64,000 nucleotides of DNA from Sphingobacterium sp. SGR-19 (GCF_011043555.1 NZ_JAAKGS010000003.1:310001-374000); one strand, 5' to 3'. Shown: positions 8,575 through 18,183, numbered from the stretch's first letter. Notes: generated by a model not told the origin, from the letters alone. Numbers and translations: made by a program.

Positions 8575-9442
8575 CCATGGCACCAGCAATATTACCCGTT
8601 GCGACCGCATAAGCTACCGAGCGCATCATCCCAGCGCAATCTCCGCACGCAAACACACCGCTCACGCTGGTCTGCTGGAACTGGTCAACCTTGATATGGC
8701 CCGATTCTGTCAGCTCACAGCCCAAATCGCTATATATACCCGCATGTTGCTCGAACGGTGGTGCAGCATACAGAGCTTCGAAATCCAGGAGACGGCCGTC
8801 GGTTAGGGTGACGCCATGGATATTTCCGGTTACCTGCTCAATTGACACGATCCTTTCCTGTTCAATGCTGATGCCACGCGAAACCAATTTTGCCGTATTC
8901 TCCTTAGAAAAATCTGCATTTCCGTTGGTCAGTATCGTTACGTTGTCTGTAAGGTTGTTCACCAGTGAGGCCAAGTGTAGCGCCTTTTCCCCGTTGACCA
9001 TAATACCCGTTTTTTTACCTCTGAATTCGTAGCCATGGCAGTAAGGACAATGTATGAGCGTCTTTCCCCAGCTTTCAGCAAAGCCGGGTATATCAGGGAG
9101 TAAGTCGCGAACGCCTGTCGCGAGCACGAGCTTACGCGCCATATATGACGCGCCTCCCTCCACTTGTATTTGGTAGCCATCCGCCCCGTTATGCGCGCTG
9201 ATGGCACGTCCCGAAAAGAATGCTACCGTAGGGTACGCAAGCACCTGCGACCTGGCCTTATCTGCGATATCTTTCGGCACCGCACCGTCATGCGTAATAA
9301 AGTTGTGCGAATGCGGCGTAAAACGGTTACACGGCAATCCGCTGTCGATGATAAGCACATTGCGTAATGATCGACCGAGCGCCATCGCAGCCGAGAGGCC
9401 GGCATAACTGCCGCCAATAATAATAACATCAAATTTGTTCAT
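8537..9442 (-). CDS. Thioredoxin-reductase-like NAD(P)/FAD oxidoreductase
   Basis: Flavoprotein disulfide reductase-like enzyme of 301 residues. The FAD-binding GGSYAGLSAAMALG motif (residues 10-23), the redox pair CPYC (C132/C135) in HCPYCHGYEF, the ATGVRDLLPDIPG loop and the C-terminal GVFACGDCAG FAD motif are all present. The NADPH GxGxxG-like site is weakly conserved (GIMVNGEKALHLA), as in related ferredoxin/bacillithiol-type reductases. It is the last gene of the presumed zinc operon, 12 bp after the CobW-type GTPase stop. Its 3' end overlaps the small peptide gene on the other strand. The redox partner is unknown. Confidence 0.88.
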   Translation of the reverse strand: MNKFDVIIIGGSYAGLSAAMALGRSLRNVLIIDSGLPCNRFTPHSHNFITHDGAVPKDIADKARSQVLAYPTVAFFSGRAISAHNGADGYQIQVEGGASYMARKLVLATGVRDLLPDIPGFAESWGKTLIHCPYCHGYEFRGKKTGIMVNGEKALHLASLVNNLTDNVTILTNGNADFSKENTAKLVSRGISIEQERIVSIEQVTGNIHGVTLTDGRLLDFEALYAAPPFEQHAGIYSDLGCELTESGHIKVDQFQQTSVSGVFACGDCAGMMRSVAYAVATGNIAGAMVNHQMVQENFVT

Positions 9443-9454
9443 ATTCTACAGGTA

Positions 9455-10651
9455 TTAAATATTTTTTGGAAATTCATCCTTCCACCATGTAAAGCGCCAG
9501 TCATCGGCTTCCTCTTCCGTTAATAGACAGGCTTCCAGTTCCGCTATACACTTCTCCTTTTCCAGATTCTGCCCAATAAACACCAGTTCATTGTTTCTAT
9601 CTTCCCATTGGGGGTGCCAGCGTTTCATCAGATCGCTCCGTATCTCCGCGTAGGTGGGATACTGATAACGCATTTCCTCCGGCATACTGCTCCACCAAGA
9701 GCCGGCACTTTCCAACCGTACACTACCGCCAGCCTGACTAAAACTGATTGCTATATCCGGTCTGGATGCCATCCAGAAAAGTCCTTTTGCCCGAATGATA
9801 TTATGTGGATAATCCTCATGAAGATACTGATGTAGCCGTTGTGGATGAAACGGCCGTTGTGAACGGAAGACGAACGACGAGATACCATATTCCTCTGTTT
9901 CGGGTGTATGCTCGGTTTCCAGTTCTTTTATCCAGCCTGCAGAAGATGAGGCCTCTTCAAAATCAAATGCACCCGTGCCCATGATATCTTTCGGATCTAC
10001 CTGACCGAACTGTGTACGGATGGTTTTGGCACCAGGATTAAGCTTACGGATCGCCGCCTCTAGAACGCCCAGTGTCTCGTCCGATACGAGGTCGGCCTTG
10101 TTCAGTATGATGACATTGGCGAATTCGATCTGATCGGTCAACAGGTTAACGATAGTCCGGTTATCCATATCATCATCCGTAAGTTCCCTGTCCCAAAGCG
10201 TCTCCGCACTGCCGAAATCCCGGAAAAAGTTGAAACAATCCACCACAGTCACCATAGTATCGATATAACTAAAAGAGGAGAGATCGATACCATTGTTCGG
10301 ATCGACATAACTGAATGTCTGAGCGACAGGAATAGGCTCAGATACCCCTGTACTTTCGATCAAGAGATAATCGAACCTATTCTCGTTTGCCAGTCTTTCT
10401 ACTTCAACCATGAGATCCTCTCGCAATGTACAGCATATACAACCGTTGCTCATCTCGACCAGTTTCTCCTCCGTACGCGAAAGTACATTCTCACGCTCAA
10501 CGGCTTGCGCGTCGATGTTGACCTCACTCATATCATTTACGATGACAGCCACTTTCCGTCCCTCCTTGTTATGCAGCACATGGTTCAATAACGATGTTTT
10601 TCCGGCTCCTAAAAAGCCGCTTAAAACGGTAACGGGTAATTTTCTGTTCAT
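9455..10651 (-). CDS. CobW/COG0523 family GTPase, zinc-metallochaperone type
   Basis: G3E-family P-loop GTPase of 398 residues. The Walker A motif GFLGAGKTS spans residues 12-20, the metal-binding CICC motif is at 71-74, and the NKADLV G4 motif and a C-terminal CobW_C domain are present. Proteins of this type (ZigA, YciC) deliver zinc to enzymes during zinc limitation. The neighbours support zinc: a TonB receptor and histidine-rich DUF4625-type lipoproteins lie upstream on the same strand, spaced 20-55 bp apart. A cobalt or other metal role cannot be ruled out. Confidence 0.88.
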   Translation of the reverse strand: MNRKLPVTVLSGFLGAGKTSLLNHVLHNKEGRKVAVIVNDMSEVNIDAQAVERENVLSRTEEKLVEMSNGCICCTLREDLMVEVERLANENRFDYLLIESTGVSEPIPVAQTFSYVDPNNGIDLSSFSYIDTMVTVVDCFNFFRDFGSAETLWDRELTDDDMDNRTIVNLLTDQIEFANVIILNKADLVSDETLGVLEAAIRKLNPGAKTIRTQFGQVDPKDIMGTGAFDFEEASSSAGWIKELETEHTPETEEYGISSFVFRSQRPFHPQRLHQYLHEDYPHNIIRAKGLFWMASRPDIAISFSQAGGSVRLESAGSWWSSMPEEMRYQYPTYAEIRSDLMKRWHPQWEDRNNELVFIGQNLEKEKCIAELEACLLTEEEADDWRFTWWKDEFPKNI

Positions 10652-10671
10652 GGTTTATTTTTGTTAGACGA

Positions 10672-11697
10672 TCAATGATCGTGTCCTTCTTCCGCATGTA
10701 TTTCAAACGACAGCTTGATCACATCTTCGCCGGCAAACCTGGTTGCATAGTCTGCCAAATTCCACTGCGCCCGTGTCACGGTAGCCTTGGTTTCTGCCGA
10801 AGCAAATTTTCTTAGCAGATAAGTAACATCTTTCGCTCCCTCATTGGCATGTCCTATTGTAAAGTAAAATAGCGTTCCGGTTGTACCGGTACCACTTGCT
10901 CCGGTCACGTTAGTTCCGTCGCCATATTTAGTCTCTCTTGGTTGAAAGATCGCGCCGCTCTCATCCTCTGTATCTGTATTCAGTACGAAATCTCCACCAA
11001 TTAAAAACGCCTTATAGTACTTCGCTACCGCTTCGCTTTCGATATATTTCTCCTGTACTTCGTTTCCGGCTTCATCAAACTGTTTCAGTTCAACTTTGTA
11101 GATTCCATGAGGATCCAAATGCAGGTGTCCTCCAGTGATAGCTGATCCTTGTGCATCAAAAGTTACGGCAATTGTTTCGGCTTCCTCTTTGTCTGCCAAG
11201 TCGTGGAAATGATCACCATGTGCATAACCCTCTGCCTCAGTGAATAACAACTGATAGGCAACCGGTACCTCTGCACTTTCGATCGTCAACTCAGACTCGA
11301 CTGTTGTCGCGTTTCCAAGTTGATCCGTCACGGTAAAATGTAAATGATATTCGCCTGCAGGCGCATCCGCAGAAATATCCAAATGCTCATGGAAGGTCGT
11401 ATTTCTTACGCCGATATACTTGCCTTCGGTCCAAGATTTTTCAATCTTGTATTCCCCACCACCTTCCTGATGGATCTCAACCTCTATCTTGGCTATCAAA
11501 CCCTCTGCAACGATATCTCCGTCCAAATGTAAATCCGAACCCGCAACGGCAGTTTTACTGTTTTCAAGTCCGACTTCCGAAAGGATAACCACTGGCTTCC
11601 CAACAGGAATCTCATCATCGTCTTTGTTACAAGAGCTTAACGTGCCGAATAATCCTAATACAAGGAATAAGAATAAATAAATGTTTGTTTTTTTCAT
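10672..11697 (-). CDS. Lipoprotein with DUF4625-like Ig domain, metal-operon associated
   Basis: At 341 residues it has a signal peptide with lipobox LSSC and an acidic linker (NKDDDEIP), then an Ig-like region resembling DUF4625 (EIHQEGGGEYKIEK, YHLHFTVTDQLGN) and a second domain with scattered His (AHGDHFHDLADKEEAE, GHLHLDPHG) ending in HAEEGHDH. The clustered His and acidic residues fit metal binding at the outer surface. It lies between the smaller DUF4625 gene and the CobW-type GTPase. Surface capture or relay of zinc to the TonB receptor is an inference. Confidence 0.75.
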   Translation of the reverse strand: MKKTNIYLFLFLVLGLFGTLSSCNKDDDEIPVGKPVVILSEVGLENSKTAVAGSDLHLDGDIVAEGLIAKIEVEIHQEGGGEYKIEKSWTEGKYIGVRNTTFHEHLDISADAPAGEYHLHFTVTDQLGNATTVESELTIESAEVPVAYQLLFTEAEGYAHGDHFHDLADKEEAETIAVTFDAQGSAITGGHLHLDPHGIYKVELKQFDEAGNEVQEKYIESEAVAKYYKAFLIGGDFVLNTDTEDESGAIFQPRETKYGDGTNVTGASGTGTTGTLFYFTIGHANEGAKDVTYLLRKFASAETKATVTRAQWNLADYATRFAGEDVIKLSFEIHAEEGHDH

Positions 11698-11735
11698 GTT
11701 AACTTAATTTTAGTTTTAATAAATTGTTGATAATA

Positions 11736-12218
11736 TTATTCTACGATACTGATACTCAATCCCTTTATGGTATTCCAACCTACGTGGTCAGATACAGATA
11801 CCATAAAATGATAGTCCCCGGGATCAATGTCGGCAGGCACTTCGATCTGTTGCACCGCCTCATACGTTTTTTGACCCGATGGTATATCATACGACTTGAT
11901 AAACAAAAATGGCTTTACAGGATCTTTTTTAGGTTGCAGATCGCATTCTTCAAACTCAGTGCTATGGCTGTGGTGATCAAAGTTATGATGAATATCTATG
12001 CTGTAGGTCCCCAGTTCAACATTGTCGCTGAATTTCGTTTTAAAGGTAAATGTCTCGCCTCTCTTCAACGTGCTGCATTGAACGGGAAAAGCATCACCAC
12101 TAAGGTCAATAACAGGTGCATCATTATCGACAGTTGTTTCGTCGTTGTCCTTTTCGCAGCTAGAGAAAGAAAAAGCTCCCAACAGCATAAATAAGGTCAG
12201 TTTTTTAATTCGTTTCAT
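11736..12218 (-). CDS. DUF4625 domain lipoprotein
   Basis: At 160 residues from the ATG at 12218 it has a signal peptide (KLTLFMLLGAFSFSSC) with lipobox-like FSSC and an acidic stretch, then a DUF4625 beta-sandwich (DNDAPVIDLSGD, GTYSIDIHHNFDHHSH, PGDYHFMVSVSDHVGWNT). The HHNFDHHSH cluster suggests metal binding. A longer frame opens upstream to 12326, but the ATG at 12218 places the signal peptide correctly. It sits 55 bp after the TonB receptor stop and 38 bp before the next lipoprotein gene. DUF4625 has no assigned function. Confidence 0.85.
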   Translation of the reverse strand: MKRIKKLTLFMLLGAFSFSSCEKDNDETTVDNDAPVIDLSGDAFPVQCSTLKRGETFTFKTKFSDNVELGTYSIDIHHNFDHHSHSTEFEECDLQPKKDPVKPFLFIKSYDIPSGQKTYEAVQQIEVPADIDPGDYHFMVSVSDHVGWNTIKGLSISIVE

Positions 12219-12273
12219 ATATCTATTTTTTGCTTTTTCCATCATTGTCTTATTTCGCATATTAAAGTCGTTG

Positions 12274-14694
12274 TCATGATTTTCTTTTGTTGGTGAAGTC
12301 AAAGGGAACAGAAAGCGAAAGCACAATGTTCCTTCCTGCTTCGGGCATTTCGATCAGTCTATAGAAACTGGTATGGTTCAGATATCTGGTATTAAATAAA
12401 TTCTGCACCTGCAGGTTTATCTGTATCGGCCTACCATAGACCATTAAAGAATGGCCTGCCTGTACGCTGACAAGCTTATATCCCGGTGTTTTTTTCTCTG
12501 GAGGAACGATTTCGTTTTGCGGTGCCACCAAACGCAGATCAACAGCGAAGTACGAATCCTCTAAGAAGCCCGTACTCGGTTCCCAACTCATATTTGCGAG
12601 GAACGAGGCCGGCGGCGAGAACGGTAAAGGATAGCCTTTCTTGCTCCCCGACAGTTGTTCAGCTTTTACATATTCAGCAAGCAGCTCGGTACTCAAAACT
12701 TCCGAGAACCGGTAACCTATCTTGATCTCTCCACCATAACGTAATACCCGACTTTGCGTATATTCGAAAATCTGATTTCCGGCTCCATAAAAATGGTCGT
12801 GACGGGGCGTAGGGTTTAAGTATATATAGTTACTAAAGTAGTTATAGAAAGGATTCAGTTCTAAGCTGAGTTTTCCTTTGCTGTAGCTGAGTCCCGCATC
12901 GAATTGATACGATTGTTCGGGCGGTAGAGCCGGATCCCCGAGTTCGTAGCTGAAATAATGATAGTTGACACCGTTTGCAGCCAGTTCTTTGGCTATGGGT
13001 ACACGGAAACTTTTGCCAACGTTGGCCTTCATTGAAAAATCCCCCTCATCGTAAGTGGCACCAAAAGACCAAACCAAGCTGTTGAACGTTCGCTGGAGAT
13101 CATTGGCCCGCGCGAGGTACGCCGTTTCTGTAACGCCATTCACCTCTGAAACGACAGACGGGAACCAGTCTGTATATTCTATCGTTTCGATATGGCTATA
13201 ATCATATCGTAAGGCCCCGTGCAGCGAAGCTTTTTCACTTAACCGGTACCGGTCGTATAGAAAAGCGCCTGCCGAACGCTGGTTAAATCCGGGAATGAGG
13301 AAACTCCACCCACCAATCCGGTTATGCTGGTACTCACCGTTGATTCCCGCCACAAAGGTGTGTTGCCCTACGGAAAACCTGTCACGAAGGTTCAAAGAGT
13401 AGACCTTTTTATCGTATTCCCGTTCAAGGGTTGAAGGCATTTTCATATTGTCCGGATATACAGGTGGCATATAGCCGTGATTTACATACTGACTGTATTC
13501 CTGGCGGAAATTATGTTGAAATCCAGCTTCCATTTCTATACGATGGAAACCTATTTTCAAGGAGCTTCGGTTGATCGCCTTAAAGTGGTTCACCTGTTGA
13601 TACGGCATTTGCATATCCCGGCTGGAGGCGTCGTGCAGTTCGGTATCGACTCGTCGGGGTTCAAGCCCATGGGCATTGGCAAAGAAACCGCTTTGGGCCG
13701 AATTGTTGCTGAGATAGAAAACAGACTGGAAATTTTCGGTAGTATATCCGCCATTTACATGGAAGTTTAGTTCTTTGCCGGCAGTATTCCGAACCTTTCG
13801 CTTATGAAGCAGCACCGGATAGTCGTAAACGTGTACCGTATCCGTCGGAATCCGATAATCACCGTAACGCTGATAGCTAACCCGTCCTCCGTAGACCCAC
13901 CTTTCTGTTCGCCCCTGTATATTAGCAGACGTTCCGTAAAGGCTATTGTTCGATTTTCCGATGAAGTTTAGCGATCCCGTAAGCGATTCCTTTTCGGACA
14001 GCGGCTCTGGCTTTATGTCAATGACACCGCCGATAGCGTCGGAGCCATATAGGAAAGACGCCGCCCCTTTGATTACTTCGATATTTCCTGTCGCAAATTG
14101 GTCGATTTCCAGCCCGTGATCGGCGCCCCATTGCTGTCCTTCATGTTTGACACCCTTTTCGACGACCACGACGCGGTTGAAACCGAGACCTCGGATCAAA
14201 GGTTTAGACTGTCCAGATCCGATACCGATATTGCTTATCCCCGGAAGCCGTGAAAGTGTCTGCATTAAGCTTCCACCCAAATGCCGATGGATATACTGCT
14301 GATCGACGAGCTCTTTATTCAGCGCACCGGCAGGCGTCGTGGCGTAAATCTCTCCCAGGACATCAACTTGCTTTATCGCGTAATTGGTCTTTTGCATAAC
14401 GATAGCTCCTAAGTCTATCGGGGTACTTTCCATCATAATTGTTCTCTCTTCCGGGATATAACCTACATGACTGAGCACGACGACATGTTTACCCTGCGGC
14501 AAACCAGCTATCGAAAACTTTCCTGCATGATCCGATTTTGAGGAATGCCCGATGGTAGCGATTACGATCGATACATTAGACAATGCTTTACCGTCAGCAC
14601 CCATTATCACACCTGAAAGCGTAAATTCTTTCTTCTGTGCGTAGGCACATGTTATTAATAATACGCTCAACAAGTAGATAATGCTATACTTCAT
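12274..14694 (-). CDS. TonB-dependent receptor, probably zinc or other metal
   Basis: Outer-membrane transporter of 806 residues. The signal peptide ends near CAYAQ. A carboxypeptidase-regulatory-like domain (LSGVIMGADGKALSNV, HVGYIPEERT) is followed by a plug (QQYIHRHLGGSLMQTLSRLPG, QSKPLIRGLGFNRVVVVEKG, IEVIKGAASFLYGSDAIGGVIDI) and a barrel ending FDFTNKRKS. Plug and loop segments carry His-rich stretches (HDASSRDMQ; PRHDHFYGAG), as seen in ZnuD-like receptors. It is the first gene of the operon with two DUF4625-type lipoproteins, the CobW-type GTPase and the flavoprotein. The ATG at 14694 is preferred over the longer frame to 14751. The zinc assignment rests mainly on context. Confidence 0.87.
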   Translation of the reverse strand: MKYSIIYLLSVLLITCAYAQKKEFTLSGVIMGADGKALSNVSIVIATIGHSSKSDHAGKFSIAGLPQGKHVVVLSHVGYIPEERTIMMESTPIDLGAIVMQKTNYAIKQVDVLGEIYATTPAGALNKELVDQQYIHRHLGGSLMQTLSRLPGISNIGIGSGQSKPLIRGLGFNRVVVVEKGVKHEGQQWGADHGLEIDQFATGNIEVIKGAASFLYGSDAIGGVIDIKPEPLSEKESLTGSLNFIGKSNNSLYGTSANIQGRTERWVYGGRVSYQRYGDYRIPTDTVHVYDYPVLLHKRKVRNTAGKELNFHVNGGYTTENFQSVFYLSNNSAQSGFFANAHGLEPRRVDTELHDASSRDMQMPYQQVNHFKAINRSSLKIGFHRIEMEAGFQHNFRQEYSQYVNHGYMPPVYPDNMKMPSTLEREYDKKVYSLNLRDRFSVGQHTFVAGINGEYQHNRIGGWSFLIPGFNQRSAGAFLYDRYRLSEKASLHGALRYDYSHIETIEYTDWFPSVVSEVNGVTETAYLARANDLQRTFNSLVWSFGATYDEGDFSMKANVGKSFRVPIAKELAANGVNYHYFSYELGDPALPPEQSYQFDAGLSYSKGKLSLELNPFYNYFSNYIYLNPTPRHDHFYGAGNQIFEYTQSRVLRYGGEIKIGYRFSEVLSTELLAEYVKAEQLSGSKKGYPLPFSPPASFLANMSWEPSTGFLEDSYFAVDLRLVAPQNEIVPPEKKTPGYKLVSVQAGHSLMVYGRPIQINLQVQNLFNTRYLNHTSFYRLIEMPEAGRNIVLSLSVPFDFTNKRKS

Positions 14695-14737
14695 CAATTT
14701 GCAATTCCTTATCAGTTCCACAAAAGCAACAAAGATG

Positions 14738-14745
14738 CAAATATA
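14738..14745 (-). promoter_or_regulatory. -7 promoter element of the metal operon
   Basis: Read on the minus strand, TATATTTG fits TAnnTTTG and lies about 44 bp before the receptor ATG. A TTTG lies upstream but only 14 nt away, so the -33 element is uncertain. No clear Zur palindrome was found in the 14695-14871 divergent region. Confidence 0.45.
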
Positions 14746-14871
14746 ATACACAACAACTTCAAAAGCAACTTAATTGCCTTTATTTTTTAATGATTTGAAA
14801 ACCAGAACCTTTATTTAGGCCCGCAAAATTTTCCGTACATTTACATTCATCAGCACACGAAACATTTGTTC

Positions 14872-15702
14872 ATGGAAGATGTTTTCAAAATATTCCGGAT
14901 AGATGGCAGAGATGCCGAATATATCGCCACGCAGGTAAACGAGCCCCATCAGCATGACTACGAGGAATTGCTCATCGGTACAGCGGGACGGCTCGAGCAC
15001 TTTATCGATTTTAAATCCGAAATCATGGAAGCTCCTTTTATCAGTTTTGTGACACAGGGAAAAACGCATCGCGTACGGCCTCTACTGAAAGACGGGCGTT
15101 GCGCTATCTGGGGAATCCGCTTTAAAAGTGAATTCATCGCCGAAACCGCATTCCGTTTCTATGCAGCTTTCCACGATAGGGCGAGCTTTTGCATGGCCGA
15201 CGGCCCTTGCTTTCATCGATTGGATGTCATCTGTCAAATGATGTACGACGAATACCAGCAAGACGTGGTTGACCTTTCCGTAATCCGCGACCTACTCAAT
15301 ACGTTATTCACGATGATTCAATCCGAACGTAATAAACAAGACCTCAACAACGACGAAGCCAACCAGATAAGCAGCAATACCTTTCGTAATTTCCTAAAGC
15401 TTTTGGATAAGTACTACAAAGAAAACCGCGAGGTAAATTTCTATGCAGAACGCCTATTTATGTCCAGCCGCAATTTGAACCATATCTGCCAAAAAGTACT
15501 ACATCAAAGCGTTTCTGAAATTATTGAAACCCGAAAACTTACGGAGGCCAAAAATCTCCTGATCACGACTGACCTAACGATCGCAGAGATTGGCTATGCC
15601 CTGGGCTATAACGAAAAGACATATTTCACCCATGCCTTCAAACGGAAGTCTGGCATTACACCATCTGAGTTCAGGAAAGACATGCGCAAGCTCATCACAT
15701 AA
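14872..15702 (+). CDS. AraC family transcriptional regulator
   Basis: Regulator of 276 residues from the ATG at 14872 (a TTG two codons upstream is less likely). The N-terminal cupin-type domain contains NEPHQHDYEELLIG, a His-rich AraC-binding motif. The C-terminal HTH contains AERLFMSSRNLNHICQKVL and IAEIGYALGYNEKTYFTHAFKRKSG with the P-EFRK end. It is divergent from the metal operon and upstream of the DODA-type dioxygenase gene in the same direction (109 bp gap). The gene it controls could be either neighbour. Confidence 0.88.
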   Translation: MEDVFKIFRIDGRDAEYIATQVNEPHQHDYEELLIGTAGRLEHFIDFKSEIMEAPFISFVTQGKTHRVRPLLKDGRCAIWGIRFKSEFIAETAFRFYAAFHDRASFCMADGPCFHRLDVICQMMYDEYQQDVVDLSVIRDLLNTLFTMIQSERNKQDLNNDEANQISSNTFRNFLKLLDKYYKENREVNFYAERLFMSSRNLNHICQKVLHQSVSEIIETRKLTEAKNLLITTDLTIAEIGYALGYNEKTYFTHAFKRKSGITPSEFRKDMRKLIT

Positions 15703-15811
15703 TACCCGCAATACATACCATACTTCTCAAAAACACAACACTTCTTCCGAAACGTATTACCACCTTCTTTATCACAATGACGATCTTTGTAAGGAAGTTG
15801 ATAATCTCAAA

Positions 15812-16702
15812 ATGGACAGAAAAGATTTCGTAAGAACAATGGCAATATTACCTCTAAGTGCAACGGCTACCAAGCTAGCCGCCCTTCGCAACGTTAGCGA
15901 TAGCTTCGAAACTACCGAAAGAATGCCGGTCTTGTTTTTGGGGCATGGCAATCCAATGAACGCAATCGAAGACAATATATTTACCCGCGGCTTTCAAGAG
16001 ATCGCCAAAACACTTCCTACGCCCAACGCGATATTATGTATCTCGGCCCATTGGGAAACCAAGGGCACTTACGTAACCGCCATGCCGCAGCCAAGAACCA
16101 TCCACGACTTTGGAGGCTTCCCCCAGGAGCTGTTCGATGTGCAATATCCTGCACCCGGCAGCCCAGAATTAGCCAAAGTAGCTGCAGAACTCGTCCGATC
16201 GACCAGTGTACAGTTAACAAACGATTGGGGCTTAGATCATGGATGCTGGACCGTGATAAAATTCTTGTACCCGCAAGCCAACATACCAGTTGTCGAGATG
16301 AGCATTGACTATACACAAGGCCCTGCGTATCATTATGCGCTAGCACAAGAGCTTAAGGCGCTTCGGCGAAAAGGGGTATTAATCATTGGCAGCGGCAATA
16401 CAGTACACAATTTAAGAAAAGTAGCATGGTCTAAGCTTAACGAAGTTGGGTTTGCCTACGAATGGGCCGAACTTGCGAATGAAAAAATCAAACAGCTTAT
16501 TTTAAGTGGCAACCACCAAGATCTGATCGCTTACGAAAAACAAGGCACCGCATTCCAACTGGCCATTCCTACACCAGAACATTACGTGCCCTTGCTGTAT
16601 ACACTCGGGCTGCAGGAAAAGGACGAAGTACCAACGCTATTCAACGATGCATTGATCGGCGGCTCACTGAATATGCTTTCGGTAAAGATAGATAAAGCTT
16701 GA
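15812..16702 (+). CDS. ygiD: Class III extradiol dioxygenase, 4,5-DOPA dioxygenase (YgiD) family
   Basis: Metal-dependent ring-opening dioxygenase of the DODA/YgiD family, about 296 residues. Seen: HGNPMNAI, ISAHWET, SGNTVHNLR and TPEHYVPLLY, which carry the four conserved His positions of the family. An N-terminal stretch (residues 1-30) resembles a Tat-like leader in position (MDRKDFVRTMAILPLSATATKLA) but lacks a twin Arg. The ATG at 15812 is chosen; the longer frame would run into the AraC gene. It follows an AraC regulator in the same direction. The physiological substrate in this organism is unknown. Confidence 0.88.
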   Translation: MDRKDFVRTMAILPLSATATKLAALRNVSDSFETTERMPVLFLGHGNPMNAIEDNIFTRGFQEIAKTLPTPNAILCISAHWETKGTYVTAMPQPRTIHDFGGFPQELFDVQYPAPGSPELAKVAAELVRSTSVQLTNDWGLDHGCWTVIKFLYPQANIPVVEMSIDYTQGPAYHYALAQELKALRRKGVLIIGSGNTVHNLRKVAWSKLNEVGFAYEWAELANEKIKQLILSGNHQDLIAYEKQGTAFQLAIPTPEHYVPLLYTLGLQEKDEVPTLFNDALIGGSLNMLSVKIDKA

Positions 16703-16714
16703 GCTCCCCTTCGT

Positions 16715-16926
16715 TCAGTTGAATAATCGCCTAAACTCCAAAGGCGTCTGGTTAGTTTTTGTTTGAACAGTTTACTGAATGATTGTGGGTGCTCAAAACC
16801 CAGTCCATAAGCAATCTCACTTATAGACAGGTTGGAGGTACTCAATTTTTCTTTGGCGTAATCTATGAGCTTATTCTGGATGTGCTACTGCGTGGTCTGT
16901 TGCGTGTGCAACCATAACAGCGTTCC
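16715..16926 (-). pseudogene. 3' fragment of an AraC regulator gene (decay copy 1)
   Basis: About 210 bp matches the 3' end of the intact AraC gene at 33453-34367. On the minus strand it reads the segment SISEIAYGLGFEHPQSF almost unchanged. Three lesions are seen: a TAG stop where the intact gene has a second Gln of TTQQ, a one-base deletion after FKQK that shifts the frame before the conserved PLEFRR end, and loss of everything upstream of the CAGCGTTCC position. It abuts the ~80-bp repeat. Confidence 0.85.
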
Positions 16927-16943
16927 ATGTTAAACAATGGAAC

Positions 16944-17027
16944 AAAGGCGGCTGTATTCACATGATTAGAAGTAGCTAGATCAACGATTGACGTAGTCAA
17001 TTCGTGGATGTTGCACGTTGCAGATTA
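16944..17027. repeat. ~80-bp dispersed repeat, copy A
   Basis: Shares a core (GTATTCAC, GAAGTAGCTAGATCAACG, ATTGACGTAGTCA, TCGTGGATGTTG) with copies at 21112-21195 and 35296-35374. Here it lies between the AraC fragment and a hip promoter remnant. No inverted ends or target duplication were seen. Confidence 0.75.
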
Positions 17028-17143
17028 TTTTATACCCGACAGGATATAATTTTATGATTTTTACTTATGATCTATTAACATTGTTCGGCAAAGAAGTTGG
17101 TGTAATTGATAAAAATAGAGAATAATAGCACGCGAATCGAAAG
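17028..17143 (+). pseudogene. Remnant of a hipB/hipS locus (decay copy 1)
   Basis: From about 17028 the sequence resembles the hipB promoter/operator at 21270-21300 (TATACCCGACAGGATATAA). Nearly all of hipB is deleted, and then its last 14 or so codons and the first codons of hipS reappear (17073-17143). The hipS start ATG has become ATA. The rest of hipS and all of hipT are gone. Confidence 0.8.
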
Positions 17144-17149
17144 TAATTT

Positions 17150-17427
17150 ATGAAACAAGTCGCTTTAATTTTATTCTGCTACCTAACCCACACATGGGCT
17201 TTGCACAAGGGCAGACCAACGAGAAACAATTTATAGGCCGATATGGTCGTTATGACGGGGTGTGTCTATTTGAAGATGGACAATTTCTGCTTTACGAATA
17301 TGCTACTGCCATATTTGGTCGGTACACCAAAAATGGCGACATGATCCTATTTTATCCAGACGGGATTTGTTACCCTCTCCATTTGCGAAATCTACTATTT
17401 CTCATACTGTGTGTGAGGATTCCCTAG
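17150..17427 (+). pseudogene. Degraded small secreted-protein gene (decay copy 1)
   Basis: Matches the gene remnant at 22853-23446 over GQTNEKQ(F/Y)IGRYG, GVCLFEDG and YATA(I/V)FGRYT. Relative to that copy the signal-peptide part is one base shorter, putting the ATG at 17150 out of frame with the body. After FYPDG the sequences diverge, so the C-terminal two thirds is lost. The family is unknown to me; the intact form would be exported. Confidence 0.78.
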
Positions 17428-17520
17428 AACTGTACCGATAGACACGTCCGTCGTCTAAACAAGGATCAAATCTATAACATATAGTCCTGTTTGTATAACG
17501 AAGGAGCTTAGGTACCTCCC

Positions 17521-17528
17521 TACCTTTG
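17521..17528 (+). promoter_or_regulatory. -7 promoter element of hxlBA
   Basis: TACCTTTG matches TAnnTTTG and lies 59 bp before the ATG at 17587. A TTTG at 17490-17493 is the closest -33 candidate, but its 27-nt spacing is longer than usual. Confidence 0.45.
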
Positions 17529-17586
17529 CTGCATCGAATATGAAAATCATCCCGCTAGATAATAGCTGATGACAAAAGGACATAGC

Positions 17587-18153
17587 ATGGCGACGAAGAA
17601 AACGTACGAACTGAACTTGAACATTGTTACCGATGAAAATCGACACGTTGCGAATTTATTAGCATATGATGCTATAGAGAAACTAGCAACATCTATACAA
17701 AACTCAAAACGGATCTTTTTTGCGGGAGCAGGACGAACAGGCCTGGCTTTAAAAATGGCAGCCATGCGTTTCATGCATCTTGGCTATGAGGTATACGTAA
17801 TGGGCGAAACCGTTACGCCGGCAATTTTAGAAGAAGACTTATTAATCGTAGGTTCCGGATCTGGAACCACTTCAACACTGGTTACCGCAGGAAAAAAAGC
17901 GAAAAGCCAGCATGCAACGCTGGCAGTACTTACGGCAGATAGCCAAAGTACACTAGCACAATTAGCAGATCAATCCGTACTCATTCCGGCAGCCATTAAG
18001 ACCGATTTCGGCGTATCCGCATCTCAGCAATACGCAGGCAGTCTGTTCGAGCAATCCATCCTTCTACTTTTCGATGCCATCTTTATGACCTTATGGCAGG
18101 AATCAGGATTGAGTAAAGAAGATTTATGGCCGAAACATGCCAATCTCGAATAA
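17587..18153 (+). CDS. hxlB: 6-phospho-3-hexuloisomerase
   Basis: SIS-domain isomerase converting D-arabino-hex-3-ulose 6-phosphate to fructose 6-phosphate, the second step of formaldehyde fixation in the ribulose monophosphate pathway. About 188 residues, the usual length. Seen: FFAGAGRTGLALKMAAMR (phosphosugar-binding loop), VGSGSGTTSTLVTAG and a C-terminal LFEQSILLLFDAIFMTL helix. The start could also be the ATG at 17569, but 17587 gives a normal N-terminus. hxlA follows 30 bp downstream, confirming the assignment. Confidence 0.92.
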   Translation: MATKKTYELNLNIVTDENRHVANLLAYDAIEKLATSIQNSKRIFFAGAGRTGLALKMAAMRFMHLGYEVYVMGETVTPAILEEDLLIVGSGSGTTSTLVTAGKKAKSQHATLAVLTADSQSTLAQLADQSVLIPAAIKTDFGVSASQQYAGSLFEQSILLLFDAIFMTLWQESGLSKEDLWPKHANLE

Positions 18154-18183
18154 GTAAACACATTTTTTAGATTATTTTATATT

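Noticed and set aside
15590..15811. Upstream extension of the DODA-type dioxygenase gene
   Set aside because: It would lie inside the AraC gene in another frame; the family N-terminus begins at the ATG at 15812.
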